From contig JAKJJU010000012.1 of assembly GCA_021713295.1 (NCBI GenBank), positions 1-64,000 of the forward strand: 64,000 nucleotides of DNA, given 5' to 3'. The position numbers and the translations under genes were made by a program. Shown piece by piece: positions 46,021 through 54,322 of the stretch. The stretch comes from Thiotrichales bacterium 19S3-11. GTDB taxonomy: Bacteria; Pseudomonadota; Gammaproteobacteria; Francisellales; Francisellaceae. Below the pieces are notes generated by a model. That model did not search any database and was not told the DNA's origin. It saw nothing but the letters and a program-made list of their open reading frames with translations. Position 1 is the stretch's first letter, and every line of letters begins with the position of its first letter.

Positions 46021-46148
46021 TGATGCTAGCTTAATTATTTATTAAGGTTTGATAACTGCTCTATTATTACGAAGTTTACTTGAAGCTTCAATCCTTGCGT
46101 GAAATAAAAGTTAGAATATTTTTTATTATTTCGTAGCGATGAACTTGA

Positions 46149-46859
46149 TTAATCAATGCCAGATACATTGACCGTATTATTATCTTCAGCGCTTTGATTG
46201 TTACCAACCCAGCCGCATCGACCTTCACCAGTGGCAACTTGTTGGCAAGTGAAGATTAAAGCACCGGTTGTAAATATAGAGCCAACATCATTATGATCAC
46301 AATAAATACCTTGGCCTAACTTAAATGAACAAGAAGTGCCGGTGCCTGTGAAATTAATTTTATAAGTGTCATCACCGCTTGTAATGTTTATTGTTTTGTT
46401 ATCACTCTGAATTAAGCCATTTTTGCTAATACTTGCAGTACCAAGACCAACGGTTTTTATTTTGGCAATTGCACCATTTTGACAGGCAGTTAAGGTAATT
46501 GTAGGTGTACTGTAGCTTTCCCACTCATATTCAGAAATATCATAACCAGCAACATCTCTTGGGGAATAATAATAGTCACAGTCAGGTAAACTCCAATGCA
46601 CATGATAGTGTGAATGTAACCAAATAGTCGCTTTATCACCATAGGTGTCCGTGACTGTGAACGTATCTTCTGTATGTTCGCCAAAACTGTGACTTTGACC
46701 AGCACTTAACGTAGTACTACCAAAATCTGAATTAAAGGTAACAGGCCATGGACAATTATTTTTAACGGTCAAGTAAGCACTGGCATTACAAGCATAAGCC
46801 GTAGCGTATACTAGTACAGTGATCATAGACAGAATCGAAGCTATTATTACTTTTTTCAT
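46149..46859 (-). CDS. Secreted eight-cysteine protein (copy A of tandem pair)
   Basis: A 236-residue protein with a signal peptide (about 1-23) and a mature chain with eight cysteines. The start of the mature part, KNNCPWPVTF, recalls the N-terminus of thaumatin-like proteins. Further blocks shared with copy B are TVTDTYGDKATIWLHS, YYYSPRDVAGY, GAIAKIKT, SISKNGL and GQGIYCDHNDVGSIFTTG. It is very likely folded by disulfide formation in the periplasm or outside the cell. Function is unknown. It starts 42 bases after copy B, so both are in one operon. Confidence 0.65.
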   Translation of the reverse strand: MKKVIIASILSMITVLVYATAYACNASAYLTVKNNCPWPVTFNSDFGSTTLSAGQSHSFGEHTEDTFTVTDTYGDKATIWLHSHYHVHWSLPDCDYYYSPRDVAGYDISEYEWESYSTPTITLTACQNGAIAKIKTVGLGTASISKNGLIQSDNKTINITSGDDTYKINFTGTGTSCSFKLGQGIYCDHNDVGSIFTTGALIFTCQQVATGEGRCGWVGNNQSAEDNNTVNVSGID

Positions 46860-46901
46860 AAGATGGCATTCCTAATATAGTTTAATCAATTACTCATTGC
46901 A

Positions 46902-47633
46902 TTATGAATAAACATTAATATAGCTACTTGAGCTTACCCCATTATTTTGACTTGCCCAGCCACATTTGCCTTGTTGGGATTGGACTTGCTGGCAAGCAAA
47001 TACTAGGTTACCTGTTGTAAATATAGCACCAACATCGTTATGATCACAGTAAATCCCTTCCCCTAGTTTAAAAGTACAGTAGCTGCCTGTGCCGGTAAAA
47101 TGGACTTTATATGTGTCTTTATCGCTAGTTAGGTTGATGGTTTGATTATCTTTTTGGTATAAGCCATTTTTGGAAATGCTGGTATTCCCTAAGCCAATTG
47201 TTTTAATCTTAGCAATAGCACCGCTTTGACAGGCAACAAAGGTTACAGTTGGAGCTGAGCCATACCAGTCGTCACCTGATAAAGAATAACCAACAACATC
47301 TCTTGGAGAGTAATAATAAGTACATTGATTCTGCCAAGGCCAACGAGCTGTATATTTTGAATGTAGCCAAACGGTAGCTTTATCACCATATGAATCGGTC
47401 ACATTAATGGTTGTTTCCCATTTTTCACCGATGTCATAACTTGCTCCTGGTTGAAGCGTAAAGCTTTGGCTAGGATACTTATTACCATCATAGTTGGTAC
47501 TAAAATCAACCGGCCAAGGGCAGTTATTTTGTGCGTGGAATTTAACACTTGCGCTACAAGCATATAGACTGGTTGGTATTAAAAAAATTGACAGACATAA
47601 CGTGACTAGTGAAGCTTTCTCGATTTTATTCAT
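46902..47633 (-). CDS. Secreted eight-cysteine protein (copy B of tandem pair)
   Basis: A 243-residue paralogue of the protein at 46149. Signal peptide about 1-25, then the same eight-cysteine frame: NNCPWPVDF, VTDSYGDKATVWLHS, YYYSPRDVVGY, SGAIAKIKTIGLG, SISKNGLYQK, GIYCDHNDVGAIFTTG and KCGW. It differs mainly in the first 60 mature residues and in the tail. It is the promoter-proximal copy; a 16-base inverted repeat lies about 41-56 bases upstream of the start. No characterised homologue is known to me. Confidence 0.65.
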   Translation of the reverse strand: MNKIEKASLVTLCLSIFLIPTSLYACSASVKFHAQNNCPWPVDFSTNYDGNKYPSQSFTLQPGASYDIGEKWETTINVTDSYGDKATVWLHSKYTARWPWQNQCTYYYSPRDVVGYSLSGDDWYGSAPTVTFVACQSGAIAKIKTIGLGNTSISKNGLYQKDNQTINLTSDKDTYKVHFTGTGSYCTFKLGEGIYCDHNDVGAIFTTGNLVFACQQVQSQQGKCGWASQNNGVSSSSYINVYS

Positions 47634-47673
47634 GTATTTGCAACCTCAACCTACGATTTAAAGTAAATATGTT

Positions 47674-47689
47674 TGGCCTTTATAGGCCA
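47674..47689. promoter_or_regulatory. Inverted repeat upstream of the tandem secreted genes
   Basis: TGGCCT and AGGCCA are exact reverse complements around TTAT, 41-56 bases before the start of copy B. It could be an operator or a leader hairpin for the two-gene operon. The element is GC-rich for its surroundings. Confidence 0.4.
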
Positions 47690-47790
47690 TTAATTGGTTT
47701 ATCGTAACTAAAATTATTATACTTAGGCATTAGCAATAAAACAATATATTAATTAACCAGACATAAATTATTCTCGCTGACGAGCCATTT

Positions 47791-47818
47791 TAATTGTTAT
47801 ATCATCAGATAACAATTA
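47791..47818. promoter_or_regulatory. Perfect 10-bp inverted repeat upstream of grxB
   Basis: TAATTGTTAT (47791-47800) and ATAACAATTA (47809-47818) are exact reverse complements separated by 8 bases, ending 25 bases before the grxB start codon. This is one of the longest perfect dyads in the window and has operator geometry. Confidence 0.5.
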
Positions 47819-47843
47819 GATAGTTGATAATATTGAGGTCTAG

Positions 47844-48530
47844 ATGAAGCTATTTCAGTATGAACACTGCCCTTATTGTGTTAGGCCACGCTTAGTTGCA
47901 GCCGCTAAAAATAGTAACTTAGATATCGTTGATTTGGCATATGATGATGTGCAAACTCCAGTGAGTATGATCGGCGCTAAAATGGTGCCAATTTTGCAAA
48001 AAAATGATCTAACTTATATGGCTGAAAGTTTGGATATATGTGCTTATTTAGATGCCTTAGATGATCTGTGTATGATTAAACCTAAAAAGGCAGATAAACA
48101 GCTTGATCAAGTAATTGAAAAACTTAATTACTACATTCGCTACTTGGCTTACCCTCGACTGTATTATCATCCACAAAATAAGGCAGCGTTTCCAACACAG
48201 TCAGCTATTGATGCTTTTAAAGGGCCCAAACAACTAAAAATGGGAATTGATTTTGATGATGCGCTACGGCATTCAGATCGATATATAAGCGCGACAGAAG
48301 CTTTATTATCAAAAGCGCAGGCATTTTTTCATCAGCGCCTTAGTGACGGTGTTAATCAGATCAATGATGGCTTTACACTTACTTACGATGATATTGAGTT
48401 TTTCCCTGTGCTACGACTACTGACGATTGCCTTGGATGTCATTAAAATACCTCAACCTATCATGCAGTATCTGGAAAAGCTATCGGCACTATCACACGTT
48501 CAATTATATACACCCTTTGATTATGGTTAA
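47844..48530 (+). CDS. grxB: Glutaredoxin 2
   Basis: A 228-residue GST-fold glutaredoxin. MKLFQYEHCPYCVRPRLVAA carries the redox pair Cys9 and Cys12, and KMVPILQKND and AESLDICAYLDAL match GrxB. The C-terminal helical domain is present; the length is slightly above the 215 residues of E. coli Grx2. It reduces disulfides with glutathione. It is transcribed alone, away from the secreted pair. Confidence 0.9.
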   Translation: MKLFQYEHCPYCVRPRLVAAAKNSNLDIVDLAYDDVQTPVSMIGAKMVPILQKNDLTYMAESLDICAYLDALDDLCMIKPKKADKQLDQVIEKLNYYIRYLAYPRLYYHPQNKAAFPTQSAIDAFKGPKQLKMGIDFDDALRHSDRYISATEALLSKAQAFFHQRLSDGVNQINDGFTLTYDDIEFFPVLRLLTIALDVIKIPQPIMQYLEKLSALSHVQLYTPFDYG

Positions 48531-48644
48531 ATTATTCATTTGTTGTCGATTCTAAACGGTTTTTAGTTACCTTTCGGTTGGTTATCAGTTATGATGTTGG
48601 GCACTAATTTCTAAAGTATGGGTAGTTTTAAAAAGGAGTAGTCT

Positions 48645-50267
48645 ATGACTGAGTCAACTGAGTTAGCGATAAATTTATCGGGTATAGGTATTAGTGATCC
48701 ACAAGAAATCTATTATAATCCATCCTATCAGCAGTTGTTTGATGACGAAATATCACCAACAGCAGAAGGCTATGCCAAAGGTATTGTGACAGAGTTAGGT
48801 GCTGTAGCAGTTGATACGGGACGTTTTACAGGACGCTCGCCAAAGGATAAGTATATTGTTGCGACAGAGTCAGCACTAAATACAGTCTGGTGGAGTGAGG
48901 ACGGTTCAGATAATCAGAAAATGTCACTTGAGAGTTGGAATCATTTAAAATCACTAGCTCAAGGCCAGCTAAATACTAAAAAACTATATGTTATTGATGG
49001 CTTTTGTGGCGCAAATGCACACACACGATTATCCGTAAGGTTAGTGACTGAAATTGCTTGGATGGCACATTTTTTTAAAAATATGTTTATTCGCCCAACA
49101 GAGAGTGAATTAGAAAACTTTAAGCCTGATTGGACGATTTTAAATGCTTGTAAAATCACGTGTGAAGATTATCAAAAGTGGGGTTTAAAATCAGAAGTTT
49201 TTGTTAGTTTTAATCTAGATGAGCGTATGACAATTATTGGCGGTACTTGGTATGGTGGTGAAATTAAAAAAGGTATTTTCTCAATTATGAATTACTTTTT
49301 GCCATTGGAAGGTATTGGATCGTTTCACTGTTCTGCAAACGTTGGTAAGAATAAAGATTCAGCGTTATTCTTTGGTTTATCTGGTACAGGTAAAACAACC
49401 TTATCAACTGACCCTGAGCGTGCACTTATTGGTGATGATGAGCATGGTTGGGATACTGAAGGCGTTTTTAATTTGGAAGGTGGTTGTTATGCAAAAACCA
49501 TTCGTTTATCAAAAGAGGATGAACCTGAAATTTATCAAGCGATTCGCCGTGATGCATTATTAGAAAATGTTGTCGTCAATGAAGATGGAAAAATTGATTT
49601 TAATTCAAGTAAAAAGACAGAAAATACGCGAGTATCTTACCCAATTTATCATATTGATAATATCGTCAAACCAATATCGAAAGCGGGGCATCCAGAGACA
49701 ATTGTCTTTTTAACGTGTGATGCTTATGGGGTATTGCCACCTGTTGCAAGATTAACCAAAGAGCAGGCAATGTATCAATTTTTATCAGGTTATACGGCTA
49801 AAGTAGCTGGTACGGAGTTGGGCGTTAAAGAGCCAACGGCTGTATTTTCAGCTTGTTTTGGTCAGCCATTTTTATTGCTACATCCAACGCAATATGCCGA
49901 AATTTTAGGTAAAAAAATGCAGCAGCATGGAACGAAAGCCTATTTGGTTAATACCGGATGGACTGGTGGTGATTTTAATGAAGGTCATCGAATTTCAATT
50001 AAGGAGACACGTGGAATTATTAATGCTGTGCTAAATGGCATTACAGAAGATGCAAATTGGTATGTTGATAGTTATTTTGGTTTTGAGGTGCCAAGTGAGC
50101 TAGAACATGTTGATTCAAGTATTTTAAATCCAAGAAATACCTGGGCTGATAAAGCATCATACGATCAAGCTTATGTGGCATTAATTAAGAAGTTTATCGA
50201 TAACTTCAAGCGTTTCACTCAGACCGAAATTGGCCAAATGCTAGAGGCATATGGACCAAAATTATAA
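48645..50267 (+). CDS. pckA: Phosphoenolpyruvate carboxykinase (ATP)
   Basis: A 540-residue enzyme that converts oxaloacetate to phosphoenolpyruvate for gluconeogenesis. [15 protein letters not shown] is the N-terminal block, [14 protein letters not shown] the P-loop, IGDDEHGWD the metal site, and [20 protein letters not shown] the C-terminal part. Monocistronic, with an AAAGGAG ribosome site. It suggests growth on amino acids or TCA intermediates. Confidence 0.97.
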   Translation: MTESTELAINLSGIGISDPQEIYYNPSYQQLFDDEISPTAEGYAKGIVTELGAVAVDTGRFTGRSPKDKYIVATESALNTVWWSEDGSDNQKMSLESWNHLKSLAQGQLNTKKLYVIDGFCGANAHTRLSVRLVTEIAWMAHFFKNMFIRPTESELENFKPDWTILNACKITCEDYQKWGLKSEVFVSFNLDERMTIIGGTWYGGEIKKGIFSIMNYFLPLEGIGSFHCSANVGKNKDSALFFGLSGTGKTTLSTDPERALIGDDEHGWDTEGVFNLEGGCYAKTIRLSKEDEPEIYQAIRRDALLENVVVNEDGKIDFNSSKKTENTRVSYPIYHIDNIVKPISKAGHPETIVFLTCDAYGVLPPVARLTKEQAMYQFLSGYTAKVAGTELGVKEPTAVFSACFGQPFLLLHPTQYAEILGKKMQQHGTKAYLVNTGWTGGDFNEGHRISIKETRGIINAVLNGITEDANWYVDSYFGFEVPSELEHVDSSILNPRNTWADKASYDQAYVALIKKFIDNFKRFTQTEIGQMLEAYGPKL

Positions 50268-50530
50268 TTACCTTGCTAGGCAGCTAAAACCCACAAGTGA
50301 GGCATGTAATGATTAATACTATTTTTATTATAAAAAAGAGCTAAAACAATAGAGCTTTACTGTCTAGCCCAATTAAGCTATGCTATTTGAAGATAAATTT
50401 CTATCATTAGCGTATTGATATATTAAGCAAATATTAGCTTAAATTTAATCTTCACATTGAATCAATCGTGATAAATGCCAGATAGGCGTAATTACAAATA
50501 TTAATAAAAATTTATAATTAAAGGTGATGT

Positions 50531-50782
50531 ATGATTAGCCCTTGGGTTTATAATTTAGTTGGTAATGTTGGCGTTATTTTATGTCTAGGTTGCTTTTTTG
50601 GTATTCAAGTAGGAAAGATAAGTCCTAAAAAAATGACTTATAGTGCATTAAACTTTATTGGATCATTGTTGATTATATTTTCATTGTATTTTGCATTTAA
50701 TTTATCGGCCTTTATTATAGAAATTGCTTGGCTTTTAATTAGTTTTTATGGGATGTGCCGTATTTGGAAAAACAAAAGCTGA
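50531..50782 (+). CDS. CBU_0592-like small membrane protein
   Basis: An 83-residue protein with three hydrophobic segments (about 7-25, 37-55, 58-76). GNVGVILCLGCFFGIQVGKI and YSALNFIGSLLIIFSLYFAFN recall the CBU_0592 family of small integral membrane proteins found in Coxiella and relatives. No function is known. It stands alone after a 263-base gap that shows no clear terminator or gene. Confidence 0.65.
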   Translation: MISPWVYNLVGNVGVILCLGCFFGIQVGKISPKKMTYSALNFIGSLLIIFSLYFAFNLSAFIIEIAWLLISFYGMCRIWKNKS

Positions 50783-50795
50783 AGTAGTAAGCGCC

Positions 50796-51989
50796 TTACG
50801 TATTACCTTTGATATCTAATGATTTTTTTGTCGAAAAAAGGATGAGTACGGCAAAAATAGCTAAGGTTGAAAGTATTACAGCTAGCGGTAATTGACTTTT
50901 GAGCGGGATTAAGGCGGCTACGGCTGTTAGGATACCTGCACCAACATTTTGAATACCACCTAATAAAGAGCCTGCCGTGCCTGCCAGTGTTGGAAACTCT
51001 TCCAATGCTTGTGTTGTGGCACTTGGGAAAACAATACCACAACCTAGAAAATAAATGATACCAGGGATAATCACAGCAGCTAAGCTGACACCGAGCATAT
51101 GATACCAAAGTATCATCAGTAAACTACTAATAACTAGGATATAACTGCCAAGGTTTAATAGTTTAAAAATACTCATATAAGACGCTAGTTTGTTTGCTAA
51201 ATATGAGCCCAACATATAGGCCGGTAAAGGTAGAATAAACACAAATGATGCTTCTGTAGGAGATAACCCTAAAAGTGATGTAAAAATTGCACCAGAGCTG
51301 ACTTCAAAAATAGCGATTCCGCCTAAGGCAATGACCAATAACATTAAGTTAACAACAAAATTTCTACTGGATAAGATGACTTTATATTTTTCAATTAGTG
51401 GTCTTTTTTCTCTTAAATTTTGGTTTGTCTCTTTAAAAAATTTTAACTGGATAATAAATAAGATAACCGCATATACCGTTAAAAATGCAAAGATAGCACG
51501 CCATGAGAACGTATCGGTTAAAAAACCACCTAGAATAGGTGCCAAAAGTGGTGCAAATATTAATGCAATAGCCATATAACTATTAGCAGACTGTAAAGCC
51601 TTCGCTGAATATAAATCCCGCATGACAGTACGAGCCATAACGCCACCAACAGCAATACCACTACCTTGAAGTAAGCTGCCAAGTAATAACTGATCAAAAT
51701 TATTGGAAAAGTATGCAACAAAAGAACCAATGGCAAATATGACCGTGCCTATTAAGATCAGTGGTTTTCTGCCGTAATAATCAGAATAAGGTCCATAGAT
51801 AAATTGGAATAAGCCATAAGGAAATAAAAAACATGATATCACTGCTTGCATACTACCTGGCTTTACATGTAAATCCCTAGCAATATCAGCTAATGCTGGT
51901 ACATAGACTGTGTTCGTGATTTGCCCGGCTGCTGTTAAGGTTAATAATAAAAACAGTACCCGATAAAAGTTGTCTTTACTTTTCATCAT
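50796..51989 (-). CDS. emrD: Multidrug MFS transporter EmrD
   Basis: A 397-residue 12-TM drug/proton antiporter of the Bcr/CflA group. GQITNTVYVPALADIARDL, GPYSDYYGRKPLIL and GGVMARTVMRDLYSA match E. coli EmrD segment by segment, as does FPTLAGTAGSLLGGIQNVG. It exports hydrophobic compounds from the inner membrane. The divergent region to maf has a perfect 14-base palindrome. Confidence 0.88.
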   Translation of the reverse strand: MMKSKDNFYRVLFLLLTLTAAGQITNTVYVPALADIARDLHVKPGSMQAVISCFLFPYGLFQFIYGPYSDYYGRKPLILIGTVIFAIGSFVAYFSNNFDQLLLGSLLQGSGIAVGGVMARTVMRDLYSAKALQSANSYMAIALIFAPLLAPILGGFLTDTFSWRAIFAFLTVYAVILFIIQLKFFKETNQNLREKRPLIEKYKVILSSRNFVVNLMLLVIALGGIAIFEVSSGAIFTSLLGLSPTEASFVFILPLPAYMLGSYLANKLASYMSIFKLLNLGSYILVISSLLMILWYHMLGVSLAAVIIPGIIYFLGCGIVFPSATTQALEEFPTLAGTAGSLLGGIQNVGAGILTAVAALIPLKSQLPLAVILSTLAIFAVLILFSTKKSLDIKGNT

Positions 51990-52099
51990 TTGATCTTCAA
52001 TTTAGTTTAGTGTTTTTAGTATTTATTGTTGTTTTTTAAGCAAATTTTCTGGTTGTTATATGATTGATTTTATCTGCTGGCATCTTTTTAACTTAAAAA

Positions 52100-52113
52100 T
52101 TGCAAATTTGCAA
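52100..52113. promoter_or_regulatory. Perfect 14-bp palindrome between emrD and maf
   Basis: TTGCAAATTTGCAA equals its own reverse complement. It lies about 111 bases before emrD and about 95 before maf. An emrD operator is the simplest guess, but short AT-rich palindromes also occur by chance. Confidence 0.35.
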
Positions 52114-52207
52114 GTATTATTTTAATTTTAAGGCTTTCTTCTCTGCTCTAATCAGGGATATAATAGCTCTACTATAAAGATAATTGGCAGGGAAAACGGG
52201 ATTATTC

Positions 52208-52792
52208 GTGTCTATGTTATATTTAGCGTCACAATCACCTAGGCGATATCAGCTTCTAAAGCAGTTAGCCATAGCATTTCAACGCTTTAGTGTTAATGTC
52301 GATGAATCAGTAGAAAAAGGTGAGTCGGTGCTTGGGTATATCCATCGAATCGTTAATTTAAAAAAAAATAAGGCACAACAATGTGTTAATCATGATGATA
52401 TTGTGTTAGTTGCTGATACAATAGTCACCTTAGATGGAAATATTTTTACGAAACCAAATAGTTATCAAGATGCTAAGTATATGTTGGAGCAATTATCAGC
52501 GAATCAACATGAAGTCTATACAAGCATTTGCGTTGCACAAGGTGATAATAGTGAAATGCTTGATAGTGTTAGCCAAGTAAAATTTAGAAGAATTAATGAG
52601 CATGAAATTAAGGCTTATTGGGATAGTCAAGAGCCATGTGATAAAGCTGGTGCTTATGCCATTCAAGGTTTGGGTAGTATTTTTGTAGAATCGATTTGTG
52701 GAAGTTATTCATCAATTATGGGCTTGCCACTTTATGAGACAGCAATGTTATTAGAAAAATTTGGCATTAGCATTTTAGAAAAATTGGAGTAA
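52208..52792 (+). CDS. maf: Maf-family nucleotide pyrophosphatase
   Basis: A 194-residue Maf/YhdE-type enzyme that hydrolyses dTTP, UTP and modified nucleotides. LYLASQSPRRYQLL is the N-terminal signature, and VNVDES, VADTIVTLDG and SYSSIMGLPLYET follow. The start is placed at GTG 52208 (GGGA lies before it); ATG at 52214 is equally consistent with the family, and a TTG at 52184 less so. A TATAAT at 52159-52164 can serve as -10. It is 4 bases ahead of rng, as in E. coli. Confidence 0.92.
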   Translation: MSMLYLASQSPRRYQLLKQLAIAFQRFSVNVDESVEKGESVLGYIHRIVNLKKNKAQQCVNHDDIVLVADTIVTLDGNIFTKPNSYQDAKYMLEQLSANQHEVYTSICVAQGDNSEMLDSVSQVKFRRINEHEIKAYWDSQEPCDKAGAYAIQGLGSIFVESICGSYSSIMGLPLYETAMLLEKFGISILEKLE

Positions 52793-52796
52793 AAAG

Positions 52797-54284
52797 ATGG
52801 ATCTGCAAATTCGGGCAGAAATATTAATGAACGTAGCACCCTATGAAACGCGTGTGGCGATTATTGAAAATGGTGTTTTCCAGGAAGTTCACATTGAGCG
52901 AGAAAATCAACGAGGCCTTGTTGGAAATATCTATAAAGGGAAAATCACAAGAGTATTACCGGGAATGCAAGCTGCTTTTGTCGATATTGGCTTAGAACGT
53001 TCGGGTTTTTTACATGTTTCAGATGTTATGCCGTTTTGTTCCGATGAAAGTGATATTATTGACTTAAATAGTAGTGAGGCAGATGTCAGAAATTGGCTTC
53101 GTGATGGGCAGGAAATTTTAGTTCAAGTAATGAAAGATCCATTAGGAACCAAAGGGGCTCGCCTTACCTCTCATTTATCATTAGCGTCGAGATTCTTAGT
53201 CTATATGCCTGATTTAGATCATATCGGTGTTTCTTTGAGAATTGAGGATGAAGCAGAGCGCGAACGTTTACAAGAAGTTATGAAAGAAGCGTTAGCATCC
53301 CAAGAGCCGCGTGGCTTTATTGTGCGTACAGCATCAGAAGGTGAAATTGCAAAAGATTTAAATCGAGATATAAATTTTCTGCAGCGGCTTTGGCAGGATA
53401 TTTTAGATATGGCACAGACTGTGACAACGCCTGGTTTGGTCTATGAAGATTTACCGCTAGATATCCGTACGTTAAGAGATTACGTTAGTGATCAGGTTGA
53501 TAAAATTCGAGTTGATAACTTAGATACATTCAGTCGACTTTGCCATTTTGCAGATAAGTTTGTTCCAGGGATTCGAGAGCGCTTAAGTTATTATGCAGGT
53601 GAAGACCCTATTTTTGATATGTATGGTATTGAAGAAGAATTATCTAGGGCATTAGATAGAAAAGTTTCTTTAAAATCTGGAGGTTATTTAATCATTGATC
53701 AAACTGAAGCTATGACTACGATTGATGTTAATACCGGCGGTTATGTAGGTATGATTAATCTTGAAGAGACGATTTTTAAGACTAACTTAGAAGCAGCAAG
53801 AGCTATCGGGCGTCAGTTGCGCTTACGTAATTTAGGTGGAATTATTATTATCGATTTTATTGATATGACGGATCAGGAGCATCGAGAGAAAGTTATTGAA
53901 GCATTAGAGTCAGCCTTAGCGCGTGATTATGCAAAAACAAAATTTACCCAATTAAGTGAACTTGGTTTAGTTGAAATGACTAGGAAAAGGACTCAAGAGT
54001 CATTAGCTCAATATTTATGTGAGCCTTGCCCTGTTTGTCAAAGTCGTGGCAGCATTAAAACGATTCAGACGGTATGTTATGAAATTTTTCGTGAAATTCA
54101 ACGAGAAGCGCGAGCGTATGCTGCTGATGGATTTTTAGTGGTGGCATCGCCTAGTGTCATTGAGTTATTAATGAATGATGAGTCGACAGGTCTTGGTGAA
54201 TTGGAACTAAGAGTTGCAAAACCAATAAAATTACAAGCAGAAACAAGTTATCCTCAAGCACAATTTGATATAGTTTTATTATAG
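52797..54284 (+). CDS. rng: Ribonuclease G
   Basis: A 495-residue RNase E/G catalytic-domain protein that matures 16S rRNA 5' ends and decays some mRNAs. The S1 domain starts GLVGNIYKGKITRVLPGMQA, the DNase I-like catalytic part has TMTTIDVNTGGYVG-type sequence (TTIDVNTGGYVG) and GGIIIIDFIDM with the metal Asps, and the zinc-link is CEPCPVCQSRG. It lacks the C-terminal degradosome scaffold of RNase E, so rng rather than rne. Confidence 0.95.
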   Translation: MDLQIRAEILMNVAPYETRVAIIENGVFQEVHIERENQRGLVGNIYKGKITRVLPGMQAAFVDIGLERSGFLHVSDVMPFCSDESDIIDLNSSEADVRNWLRDGQEILVQVMKDPLGTKGARLTSHLSLASRFLVYMPDLDHIGVSLRIEDEAERERLQEVMKEALASQEPRGFIVRTASEGEIAKDLNRDINFLQRLWQDILDMAQTVTTPGLVYEDLPLDIRTLRDYVSDQVDKIRVDNLDTFSRLCHFADKFVPGIRERLSYYAGEDPIFDMYGIEEELSRALDRKVSLKSGGYLIIDQTEAMTTIDVNTGGYVGMINLEETIFKTNLEAARAIGRQLRLRNLGGIIIIDFIDMTDQEHREKVIEALESALARDYAKTKFTQLSELGLVEMTRKRTQESLAQYLCEPCPVCQSRGSIKTIQTVCYEIFREIQREARAYAADGFLVVASPSVIELLMNDESTGLGELELRVAKPIKLQAETSYPQAQFDIVLL

Positions 54285-54322
54285 AGGCTGTTTAATTTTT
54301 AAAGGGTAGGTGGGCTAATTCA

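Noticed and set aside
50803-51108. 101-codon ORF on the minus strand
   Set aside because: Alternative frame of emrD with a composition unlike a real protein.
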